Assembly (NCBI GenBank): GCA_002369025.1
Contig: DFDV01000041.1
Location: 1-11,675 of the forward strand
Reading direction: 5' to 3'
Origin: Treponema sp. UBA3819
GTDB taxonomy: Bacteria; Spirochaetota; Spirochaetia; Treponematales; Treponemataceae
Length of the DNA stretch: 11,675 bases
Positions 5,768 to 11,675 of this stretch are shown in pieces (position 1 is the first letter of the stretch; each line of letters starts with the position of its first letter). The position numbers and the translations under genes were made by a program. The notes under the pieces were generated by a model, which saw only the letters and a list, made by a program, of their open reading frames with translations, was not told the DNA's origin and did no database searches.

Positions 5768-7053
5768 TGGGAAAGACAATTGCACAGAAAATTTTTGATA
5801 CGCACCTGGTAGATTCACCCTATGAAGGCACATACGTCCTCAAACTCGACCGCGTATTCTGCCATGAAATCACTACACCTGTTGCGATTAACGATTTGAT
5901 TGACCGCAACAGTGACAAGGTATTTGATCCCACAAAAATTAAGGCAGTTATTGACCACGTAACGCCTGCAAAGGACTCAAAAACAGCTGAACAGGGAAAA
6001 ATCTTGCGCGACTGGGCTCACCGCAACAAGATTAAGGATTTCTTTGATATCGGTTCAAACGGTGTCTGCCACGCTATTTTTCCGGAAAAAGGCTTTGTAC
6101 GCCCCGGCTACACGGTAATCATGGGCGACAGCCATACCTGTACTCACGGTGCATTCGGAGCATTTGCGGCAGGCGTTGGAACAACTGACTTGGAAGTTGG
6201 CATTCTTAAGGGAGTCTGCTCTTTCCGCGAGCCTAAGTCAATTAAGTTCGTTCTGAACGGAAAACTGAAAGAAGGCGTATATGCAAAGGATGTCATCCTC
6301 TTCCTCATCGGAAAAATCGGTGTAAACGGCGCTACAAACTGTGTTGTAGAATTTACCGGTCCGGTTGTAGACAATTTTGGCATGGAAGAACGCATGACTC
6401 TCTGCAACATGGCTGTTGAAGCCGGCGGAACAAGCGGTATCTGTTTTCCTGATGAAAAGACCGTAGACTATCTGTGGGAATTCATCAAAGACGAATACAA
6501 GACAAAAGAAGCCGCTCTTGCAGACTATGCAAAATGGAGAGATGACGATGACGCTGAATATGAAAAAGTCATCACTCTGGATTTGAGCGACCTGGAACCG
6601 ATTTGTACTGTAGGTTACAAGCCTGACCAGATCAAAAAAGTATCTGAAATGGCTGGTACAAAGGTCAATCAGATTTACATCGGCAGCTGTACCAACGGCA
6701 GAATCAGCGACCTGCGCGTGGCAGCCAGCGTATTAAAAGGCCATCATCTTGCGGAAGGCGTCCGCGGCATCGTAAGTCCTGCCACGCCAAAAATCTATAA
6801 AATGGCACTGGACGAAGGTTTGATTTCCATCTTTATGGATGCAGGCTTCTGCGTAACAAATCCGACCTGTGGTGCCTGTCTGGGCATGAGCAACGGTGTT
6901 CTTGCGGCTGGTGAAGTTTGTGCTTCAACAACAAACCGCAACTTTAATGGAAGAATGGGAAAAGGCGGAATGGTTCATCTGATGAGCCCCGCCACTGCAG
7001 CAGCTACGGCTATTGCAGGAACAATAACAAATTCATCACTTTACAAGGGGTAA
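5767..7053 (+). CDS. leuC: 3-isopropylmalate dehydratase-type large subunit (LeuC/homoaconitase family)
   Basis: This is the catalytic large subunit of a two-subunit aconitase-type hydro-lyase, which in leucine synthesis isomerises 2-isopropylmalate to 3-isopropylmalate through a [4Fe-4S] cluster. The 428-residue length fits the shorter LeuC2/HacA subfamily (about 420) rather than the 465-residue enterobacterial form. Cluster cysteines are Cys308 (GSCTNGR) and Cys368/Cys371 (TCGACLG); the active-site region DSHTCTHG is at 121-128. GGAG lies six bases before the ATG. leuD follows after four bases. No leuA or leuB is in the window, and this subfamily also includes homoaconitase and dimethylmalate or citramalate dehydratases, so family membership is firm but the substrate is not. 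Confidence 0.88.
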   Translation: MGKTIAQKIFDTHLVDSPYEGTYVLKLDRVFCHEITTPVAINDLIDRNSDKVFDPTKIKAVIDHVTPAKDSKTAEQGKILRDWAHRNKIKDFFDIGSNGVCHAIFPEKGFVRPGYTVIMGDSHTCTHGAFGAFAAGVGTTDLEVGILKGVCSFREPKSIKFVLNGKLKEGVYAKDVILFLIGKIGVNGATNCVVEFTGPVVDNFGMEERMTLCNMAVEAGGTSGICFPDEKTVDYLWEFIKDEYKTKEAALADYAKWRDDDDAEYEKVITLDLSDLEPICTVGYKPDQIKKVSEMAGTKVNQIYIGSCTNGRISDLRVAASVLKGHHLAEGVRGIVSPATPKIYKMALDEGLISIFMDAGFCVTNPTCGACLGMSNGVLAAGEVCASTTNRNFNGRMGKGGMVHLMSPATAAATAIAGTITNSSLYKG

Positions 7054-7057
7054 GACG

Positions 7058-7591
7058 ATGAAAACATTTGGTGGAAACGTACTGTTTTTGGATCGCTCAG
7101 ACATCAATACTGACGAGATTATTCCGGCAAAGTACCTGACTGAAATTTCCAAACAGGCTCTTAAGCCGTATCTGCTGGAAGATTTGAAGCTGGACGGCTT
7201 TAATCCAAAGACAGACATTCTGGGCAAGAAAGTCATCATCACACGCGAAAACTTTGGCTGCGGTTCCAGCCGTGAACATGCACCCTGGGCACTGGAAGTA
7301 AACGGTATTTACTGCGTTATTGCAGAAAACTTTGCCCGTATCTTCCGCCAGAACATGTATAACTGCGGTCTTCTGGCAATTGATATGTCCAAAAAAGACA
7401 TCGACGACATGTTCCGCACTTTTGCTGATAAAGATACCGAGTGTCAGATTAAGCAGAGTGATGACGGCACATGGAAGGTAAAACTGATTGCAGGTTCTCT
7501 TTCCAAGAGCTATCCTTTCAAACTTGATGGTTTTGAAAAGGCTCTGATTGAAGATGAAGGCTGGGTCGGTTTCGCAGAAAAGAAATACTAA
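7058..7591 (+). CDS. leuD: 3-isopropylmalate dehydratase-type small subunit
   Basis: This 177-residue protein is the swivelling small subunit that completes the active site of the LeuC-type hydro-lyase. It shows the substrate loop region NTDEIIPAKYLTE (17-29) and the conserved FGCGSSREHAPWA (66-78). In related archaeal enzymes the residues after YL influence choice between isopropylmalate and homoaconitate; here the stretch is YLTE, which does not let me assign the substrate. The Shine-Dalgarno AAGGGG (7045-7050) overlaps the end of leuC, and the genes are four bases apart, so subunits are made together. A strong terminator begins eleven bases after the stop codon. Confidence 0.88.
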   Translation: MKTFGGNVLFLDRSDINTDEIIPAKYLTEISKQALKPYLLEDLKLDGFNPKTDILGKKVIITRENFGCGSSREHAPWALEVNGIYCVIAENFARIFRQNMYNCGLLAIDMSKKDIDDMFRTFADKDTECQIKQSDDGTWKVKLIAGSLSKSYPFKLDGFEKALIEDEGWVGFAEKKY

Positions 7592-7601
7592 GACCAGAAA
7601 T

Positions 7602-7651
7602 AAAACTGTCCTGCATGAAGTTCTCAAAAGCTTCCAGGACAGTTTTTTTTT
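7602..7651. terminator. Intrinsic terminator after leuD, probably bidirectional
   Basis: AAAACTGTCCTG (7602-7613) pairs perfectly with CAGGACAGTTTT (7635-7646), a 12-base stem; GAAG and CTTC (7617-7620, 7631-7634) can add four more pairs inside the loop. On the plus strand a run of nine T follows (7643-7651). On the minus strand the stem is followed by TTTTATTT, so it can also stop the yicC-cmk transcript. The stop codon of the minus-strand kinase gene lies in the T-run. Confidence 0.92.
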
Positions 7652-8213
7652 AGTTCTTTACGATTTTTCCACTTTTTTCCAGATATTTCAGAATAAGGGC
7701 AACAATCTGTTCGGGTGTACGGGTTGCAGTGTCAATCTTCAGGTCTGCAAACTCGTAATCATTGTTATCAATATTGTAAAGTTTCATGTAGCGGGATGAA
7801 TCTTCCCGGTCCCGCATGGCAGTAAAGTCTTTTATTTGCTGCAGGTCGCCGCCCTCGCGGTTTAAAATGCGTTTTGCCCGGGTATCGTCACTTGCAATCA
7901 GATAGACTTTTAAATCTGCTTCCTTCAGCATCCAGATTGCCAGGCGGCTTCCCAGAACACAACTCTGCTCGCGGGCAAGTTCTACCTGTTTGGTGTCTAC
8001 GGCAATATCATAACTGTCGTCTGTTTTTGCATTTTCTATAACCTGTGCAAGAGTCAGGCCTTTTTCTGCCGCAAGCTGACGGAAAGTAAAATTAATCAGC
8101 GTTACTCCCAGTTTTTCTGCGAGAATGGTGCTGACCGTGGTGTTTCCGCAGCCTGACTTTCCGCTTATTGCGATACGAAGCTGATTTCCTTCATTTATTC
8201 TGTATTCTGACAT
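7650..8213 (-). CDS. Cytidylate-kinase-like P-loop NMP kinase
   Basis: The 187-residue protein resembles the short, archaeal-type cytidylate kinases, which transfer phosphate from ATP to CMP or dCMP. The phosphate-binding loop is at 16-26 (ISGKSGCGNTT). The canonical Walker A lysine position (24) is Asn. The LID-like region has the expected arginines (Arg112, Arg115, Arg119, Arg134, Arg136), followed by RYMKLYNID (141-149). The motif DSYDIAVDTKQ (66-76) lies where NMP-binding residues are expected. The ATG has GGAGGAAA two bases upstream, and the gene follows yicC by 17 bases in an operon. It may supply CTP/dCTP precursors or act on a related substrate; the classical bacterial Cmk is longer (about 225 residues). 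Family is fairly sure, substrate less so. Confidence 0.8.
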   Translation of the reverse strand: MSEYRINEGNQLRIAISGKSGCGNTTVSTILAEKLGVTLINFTFRQLAAEKGLTLAQVIENAKTDDSYDIAVDTKQVELAREQSCVLGSRLAIWMLKEADLKVYLIASDDTRAKRILNREGGDLQQIKDFTAMRDREDSSRYMKLYNIDNNDYEFADLKIDTATRTPEQIVALILKYLEKSGKIVKN

Positions 8214-8230
8214 ATTTTCCTCCAGCGGAT

Positions 8231-9100
8231 TTATTCTACATTTTTGCTCTGTTCACGAATATTTTCGAGAGCATCTTTTGCCGCAATGACCATCTGCCCT
8301 ACTTCCGTAAACTGATTCTTACTGCCGATGGTATTGATTTCGCGGTTTGCTTCCTGACAGATAAAATCAATACGTTTACCGGGTATGGGATTTGAATTGA
8401 TTTCTGAACGGAGGGCAGCAAGATGACTGTGCAGGCGGATTATTTCCTCATTGATTGTGTATTTTACCAGCATTGCCGCGGTTTCCTGCATTATTCGGTT
8501 TTCGTCCACATGGTCGCCCAACAGGTCAGTGAATTTCCTGCTGATGGTTTCTTTAAAGCGATTTTCCATTTCTGGCTGCCATTTTTTGAAAAAGGCGGCG
8601 CACTCGTCCAGTTTGTCCAGTTTTGCAAGCAAATCCCTGCAGAGATTTTCCCCTTCCCTGGCGCGGTCTTTGAGAAACTGGATAAAAACGTCGGAAAAGA
8701 TGCCTTCAATTTTTTTCCAGTAAGCCTCTGCATCAAACTCATGGCTTATATTGAGAACACCTTCCTGCTGAATAATAAGACTGAGTGGAATATCATCAGC
8801 ACTTTTTCCCAGAGCAGTAGCAATCTGTGCGATGGCATTATAATAAAGTTTTGCGGCGGCGGGGTCTGCACTTACGATAGCAGTACTGTTATTGTCATGC
8901 ACACGGATTGTCAAATCTACCTTTCCGCGTACAATTTTTTCACTGACCAGTTTTCGCAGGCGGGATTCAAGCGGATTCAAAAATGAAGGAAGATTGATTG
9001 ACAAATCCAAAAAGCGGCTGTTTACCGATTTGATTTCTACACTAATCTGGGTATTATCTACAATGGCTTCTTTATAGCCATAACCTGTCATGGAATTCAT
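8231..9100 (-). CDS. yicC: YicC/YloC-family endoribonuclease
   Basis: The protein has 289 residues from the ATG at 9100. This start is chosen because the family begins with M-x-x-MTGYG, here MNSMTGYG; an upstream TTG at 9145 would add 15 unrelated residues. Family hallmarks include EIKSVNSRFLDL (22-33), the EGENL segment in the middle, EEIIRLHSHL, and the C-terminal GKRIDFICQEANREINTIG (241-259) of the DUF1732 region. YicC of E. coli is a metal-dependent endoribonuclease that can act in small-RNA turnover; the exact targets here are unknown. It is co-directional with the CMP-kinase-like gene 17 bases downstream. In Bacillus its homologue yloC sits just upstream of remA and guanylate kinase, so pairing with an NMP kinase is a recurring theme. 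The mRNA appears to be leaderless. Confidence 0.92.
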   Translation of the reverse strand: MNSMTGYGYKEAIVDNTQISVEIKSVNSRFLDLSINLPSFLNPLESRLRKLVSEKIVRGKVDLTIRVHDNNSTAIVSADPAAAKLYYNAIAQIATALGKSADDIPLSLIIQQEGVLNISHEFDAEAYWKKIEGIFSDVFIQFLKDRAREGENLCRDLLAKLDKLDECAAFFKKWQPEMENRFKETISRKFTDLLGDHVDENRIMQETAAMLVKYTINEEIIRLHSHLAALRSEINSNPIPGKRIDFICQEANREINTIGSKNQFTEVGQMVIAAKDALENIREQSKNVE

Positions 9101-9106
9101 AAAAGT

Positions 9107-9135
9107 ATTATACCTTTTACAATGCTCAGCCGCAA
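9107..9135 (-). promoter_or_regulatory. Promoter of yicC, predicting a leaderless mRNA
   Basis: On the minus strand TTGCGG (9135-9130) and a perfect TATAAT (9112-9107) are exactly 17 bases apart. Six bases separate the -10 from the ATG, so the expected +1 is the A of the start codon (9100). There is no Shine-Dalgarno at a usable distance; the closest purine run, AAAAGG, ends 12 bases before the ATG. Confidence 0.7.
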
Positions 9136-9331
9136 GTAGAAACAAAAAGGAAAATCAAGCAAAAAAAAAAGAGGAAGGGGAAATGAGGGGGAAATCTCAG
9201 TAAGGCAAGAGACGCTTCAGAATAATTTCCGCTCTCACTTTCTCTTCTCATTTATGGATAATGTAGCATATCAAGCGTGCCAAAAGTGTGACACAAGGGG
9301 GGGGGTAAAACAGAAAAAACGAAATAAAAAC
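9136..9331. other. Intergenic stretch between the membrane regulator gene and yicC
   Basis: No credible gene is visible. It holds a run of ten A (9161-9170), a purine-rich strand (9171-9194) opposite a pyrimidine-rich one (9227-9253), the arms AAATGAG (9181-9187) and CTCATTT (9247-9253), and a run of nine G (9297-9305). On the minus strand the ten-T run could end the regulator's transcript, but no compact GC stem directly precedes it. It could equally be an upstream element for the yicC promoter. Confidence 0.5.
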
Positions 9332-10438
9332 TCAATATTTTTTTGCATTCTCCTGAGACAGGAAGGCATTTGTATCTTCTGCCCAGCTGTACTGACGCAT
9401 GTACTCCCCCATGTAGGAATCCATGGACTTTTTTGCCAGAAAATCATAATAATCACAATGAACCTTTTCAGCATTCAAAGCCATTTCTCCCCTGCGGTGC
9501 AGTATGATGTCTTTCTTTCCGTAAGTGGAAAGCGTATCAAATAAATCCTGGCGAAGTTTGCGAAGATAGGCATTTTTATCGGAATCGAAATCATCTTCCC
9601 ACAGAAGAGAACAGAGCATGGCATTTGAACAGTAAGCTCCCCGCCGGTCAGTTAAAATTGCAAGGAGCTCATTTGTCTTTGAATAATGAAAGGAAACAGG
9701 TTTGCTGCCTATAAAAAGCTGAAAGTCTCCGAAAGTCTGCAGTCTGATTTCTTCGTCTCCATTTATTGTCTGCCTGGCTGCATACACCTTCAGCGTATAA
9801 AGCAGCTGGATTAAAAAGAGAAGAACTTCCAGTGTGGCCATAGTTGTAGCAAGAGAATAGCCATATATAAAGGTCTGAATTATGACAGTAAGGAGTGGAA
9901 AAAGAAGTATTATGAGAATTCCGTAAAAACGTCCCTTTACAATGCGCTTGCGATGTACAAAAAGAATAATGAACATCGTAATATTTTCTATGACATAAAA
10001 AAAAGAAACGAGCCAGTACCAGCGGTTATTGCGGTGGTATAAGTTGTCAGCATCAAAATAATAAAGCAGACCGTTCCACTGGCTGACACAGAGAAGGACA
10101 AAGGATGCGAACAGACACGAAAACACAACCCAGGCACCAGGTCCGGGCTTTTTATCCGCTGCACCATAGATGTAAAGCACAAAGGGAATGCTCACTAAAT
10201 AACTGAAGAAAAAACTGAAAAAGTTGCTTACCTTCAGAATGACAAGCATATTGTCTGCACCCCGGAAAAACCAGGCAAGGCAGTCAGAGAGAAGGATGCC
10301 GGCAACACAGGCTGAAAATAACGCAATATACTGGTGCAGTCTGTTCCTTTTGCCATAGAGAACTGCATATAAAACGGCGACCAGGAGACAAAATATAAAA
10401 GCCCAGAAGTCCATCGCCGAAAACATAAGCTTTTTCAT
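9332..10438 (-). CDS. Seven-helix membrane protein with C-terminal SARP-like winged-helix domain (one-component regulator)
   Basis: The protein has 368 residues. Seven hydrophobic helices are visible at about 8-28, 37-58, 65-91, 101-119, 140-162, 171-192 and 196-219, without a signal peptide. With positive residues after helices (GKRNR, VHRKR) the C-terminus should be cytoplasmic. Residues 231-335 look like the winged helix of SARP/OmpR-type regulators: RLQTFGDFQLFIGSKPVSF, then KTNELLAILTDRRG, then the recognition-helix region NAYLRKLRQDL. A short tail with YMGEYMRQYSWAED resembles the start of a BTAD domain but ends there. This suggests a membrane-bound transcription factor sensing something in the membrane or outside; there is no kinase or receiver domain. 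It is divergent from the DUF4230 gene across 61 bases, so autoregulation and control of that gene are plausible. Ligand and targets are unknown. Confidence 0.8.
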   Translation of the reverse strand: MKKLMFSAMDFWAFIFCLLVAVLYAVLYGKRNRLHQYIALFSACVAGILLSDCLAWFFRGADNMLVILKVSNFFSFFFSYLVSIPFVLYIYGAADKKPGPGAWVVFSCLFASFVLLCVSQWNGLLYYFDADNLYHRNNRWYWLVSFFYVIENITMFIILFVHRKRIVKGRFYGILIILLFPLLTVIIQTFIYGYSLATTMATLEVLLFLIQLLYTLKVYAARQTINGDEEIRLQTFGDFQLFIGSKPVSFHYSKTNELLAILTDRRGAYCSNAMLCSLLWEDDFDSDKNAYLRKLRQDLFDTLSTYGKKDIILHRRGEMALNAEKVHCDYYDFLAKKSMDSYMGEYMRQYSWAEDTNAFLSQENAKKY

Positions 10439-10465
10439 AATATAATCTTATACTATCACATTTAA

Positions 10466-10493
10466 TTGCTTTTTTCCATATTCAGGTTATAAT
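10466..10493 (+). promoter_or_regulatory. Promoter of the DUF4230 gene in a divergent regulatory region
   Basis: TTGCTT (10466-10471) and a perfect TATAAT (10488-10493) are 16 bases apart. Six bases then lead to the ATG at 10500, so the transcript should begin at the start codon. The region is shared with the divergent regulator gene, whose start at 10438 also lacks a Shine-Dalgarno; on that strand TAAGAT lies six bases before the ATG but no good -35 is seen. TATAATC occurs twice (10441 and 10488). Confidence 0.6.
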
Positions 10494-10499
10494 CATAAT

Positions 10500-11147
10500 A
10501 TGAAAAAAGAGAAAGTTCCCCGCAAAAGGGATGGATTTGGAAAGAAACTCATTCTGAAAGTCCTGCTGAGAATCGTAACCATTCTGCTTCTTCTGTCCGC
10601 AGCCTTTTTCGGAAGCCGCTATACAATTTCAAAAATCCTGAAAGTAACGGTAGCAAAAAAACATGCCATGGTAGAAAGGGAACTGGCAGAAGTTGCCGAA
10701 CTTACCCTGTATAAAATGCGCTATTCAGATATAGCGACAATAAAAAAGAAAAATATGCTGGCAAAAGCCTACAGCATCATCCGCTATGTGGGAATCGTTC
10801 GGGCAGGAATAAGAAATATTGCCGATACTGAAGTGTTCATATCTGAAGACGGAAAGACAATTGACGTGATTCTGCCCCGATCAGAAATTCTGGGAAACGA
10901 CATCAGCAGTCAGGAAGTTTTTGATGAGCAACGCAGCATCTTTCTTCCGATAACCACACAGGAAGTCTTTGACGAGATTGCAAACGCAAAGGAAGAAATG
11001 GCAGAAGCCCTGCTGCAGGATGGACTGCTTACAGAAAGTGACGAGCGGGCGGTAAAAATGGTTACCCACATGCTGGAAAAATTCGGTTTTACAGAAATAT
11101 CCGTAACGACAAGAATTCCTCCCTTCCCGCAGATTATGTCTAATTAG
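10500..11147 (+). CDS. Membrane-anchored DUF4230 protein
   Basis: The protein has 215 residues. A basic N-terminus (KKEKVPRKR) precedes one membrane helix at about 17-37, so the bulk probably lies outside the inner membrane. The rest matches my recollection of the DUF4230 family: AELTLYKMRYSDI, a region RYVGIVRAGI, and GKTIDVILPRSEIL, ending with a helical part and EISVTTR. The function of the family is not established. The start is fixed: the only in-frame ATG before the membrane helix is at 10500, no in-frame GTG or TTG precedes it before a stop at 10443, and no Shine-Dalgarno is present. The gene is divergent from the membrane regulator, which makes a regulator-target link worth testing. 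Its stop codon overlaps that of convergent murC. Confidence 0.8.
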   Translation: MKKEKVPRKRDGFGKKLILKVLLRIVTILLLLSAAFFGSRYTISKILKVTVAKKHAMVERELAEVAELTLYKMRYSDIATIKKKNMLAKAYSIIRYVGIVRAGIRNIADTEVFISEDGKTIDVILPRSEILGNDISSQEVFDEQRSIFLPITTQEVFDEIANAKEEMAEALLQDGLLTESDERAVKMVTHMLEKFGFTEISVTTRIPPFPQIMSN

Positions 11148-11675
11148 GAAAGGGCTTCAAGTACTTTTTTTCCAACTTTCCAGTTATCTCCGGCTCCCAT
11201 GGTAACAAAAAGATATCCGTCTGTCATTCCGCTGGGTTTGGCTAATTCTTCAAGGGCAAGAGCACTCGCCTGGTCGAATTCAGCGGCATACAGGGTATTT
11301 TTGTTATACTTTTGTGTACGCTTTGCCAAGATTTCTCCAGTTACAGGAGCCTTTGAAGCATCTTCCCGGGCACTTCCGTAGATTTTATTGATGATGACCA
11401 GGTCAGCGCTGTCGAAGGATGAGGCAAATTCTTCCAGAAGGGCGGCCGTTCTTGTGTAGGTGTGACTCATAAAGTCCACGATGATTTTGTGGTTCTTGTA
11501 AAATGCACGGTAGCCGGCAAGAGTCGTTTTGATTGCAGTCGGATGGTGACCGTAATCATCCAGAACAATAAGGTCTTCTCCACCAGGAGTCTTTGCCCGG
11601 CCGATGATTTCACTCCGCCTTTTTCCGCCGGCAAAAGCAAGCAGTGCGGCCTTTATTTTTTCTGTATAGGAAGCA
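11144..11675 (-). CDS. murC: UDP-N-acetylmuramate-L-alanine ligase, C-terminal part (partial)
   Basis: MurC adds L-alanine to UDP-N-acetylmuramic acid with ATP in the cytoplasm, the first peptide step of peptidoglycan synthesis. The reading frame stays open from the right edge of the window to the stop at 11144, giving the last 177 residues of a protein normally about 460 long. It shows the ligase C-terminal marks GGKRRSE, the diagnostic DDYGHHPTAI (after the GEDLIVL strand), the SHTYTRT motif (family PHxYxRT) and a final MGAGD. The common RRFE reads RRSE here. This region makes up the third domain, which closes on the substrate. The gene is convergent with the DUF4230 gene and the two stop codons overlap (11144-11147), so no terminator sits between them. 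Confidence 0.92.
   Translation of the reverse strand, partial: ASYTEKIKAALLAFAGGKRRSEIIGRAKTPGGEDLIVLDDYGHHPTAIKTTLAGYRAFYKNHKIIVDFMSHTYTRTAALLEEFASSFDSADLVIINKIYGSAREDASKAPVTGEILAKRTQKYNKNTLYAAEFDQASALALEELAKPSGMTDGYLFVTMGAGDNWKVGKKVLEALS

Noticed and set aside
7097..7627. 176-codon open frame on the minus strand
   Set aside because: It is antisense to leuD and covers the terminator; leuD has conserved motifs and a good ribosome site.
8423..8986. 187-codon open frame on the plus strand
   Set aside because: It lies entirely antisense to yicC, whose family motifs are clear, and its translation has no recognisable domain or ribosome site.
9101..9145. TTG start adding 15 residues to YicC
   Set aside because: The family begins with MxxMTGYG, present at the ATG at 9100, and the extra segment would overlap the promoter.
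9171..9253. Small RNA or hairpin formed by the purine-rich and pyrimidine-rich arms
   Set aside because: Only seven perfect pairs (AAATGAG with CTCATTT) close a 59-base loop; the rest pairs poorly and no promoter fits, so I describe it as sequence bias only.
1..11675. Mobile elements, CRISPR array, tRNA or rRNA genes
   Set aside because: I found no transposase or integrase motifs, no regularly spaced short repeats, and no tRNA-like cloverleaf or rRNA sequence; base composition and gene order look like ordinary chromosome.

Overview
This window looks like an ordinary chromosomal segment of a spirochaete, most likely a host-associated Treponema of moderate GC content. The assignment rests on gene content: small and large TPR proteins next to rlmN, a secreted ankyrin protein overlapping rsmD beside rpsF, an atypical CMP-kinase-family protein beside YicC, and a DUF4230 protein. 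No marker gene such as 16S rRNA is present, so the genus is inferred. I see no insertion sequence, prophage, CRISPR array, tRNA or rRNA.

Left part (1-4435). The window opens in the first eight codons of a leftward gene that reads as rpsF (ribosomal protein bS6), with its own promoter and a leader that can fold over its Shine-Dalgarno sequence. Divergent from it runs a two-gene unit: a secreted ankyrin-repeat protein and rsmD (16S rRNA m2G966 methyltransferase), sharing ATGA. A new promoter then serves a small helical protein, a ten-TPR scaffold protein and rlmN (23S rRNA m2A2503 methyltransferase).

Middle (4436-7650). A near-consensus promoter drives a 66-residue HMA-fold protein that lacks its metal-binding cysteines, followed by a D-2-hydroxyacid dehydrogenase. 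Another promoter, with an inverted repeat and a series of TAAACT repeats, precedes leuC-leuD (isopropylmalate-dehydratase-type hydro-lyase). This unit ends in a strong terminator that probably works in both directions.

Right part (7650-11675). On the minus strand come yicC (RNase YicC/YloC family) and a CMP-kinase-like gene, an arrangement resembling the yloC-gmk neighbourhood of Firmicutes. Upstream lies a gene for a seven-helix membrane protein with a C-terminal SARP-like winged helix, probably a membrane-bound one-component transcription factor. It is divergent from a membrane-anchored DUF4230 protein. That gene meets the 3' end of murC tail to tail with overlapping stop codons.

The most interesting signals are the membrane SARP-like regulator, a recurring promoter layout that predicts leaderless mRNAs (TATAAT, six bases, then ATG, with no Shine-Dalgarno), the possible rpsF leader structure, the two-TPR superrepeat, and the ordered repeats ahead of leuC. 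Most other genes are housekeeping.
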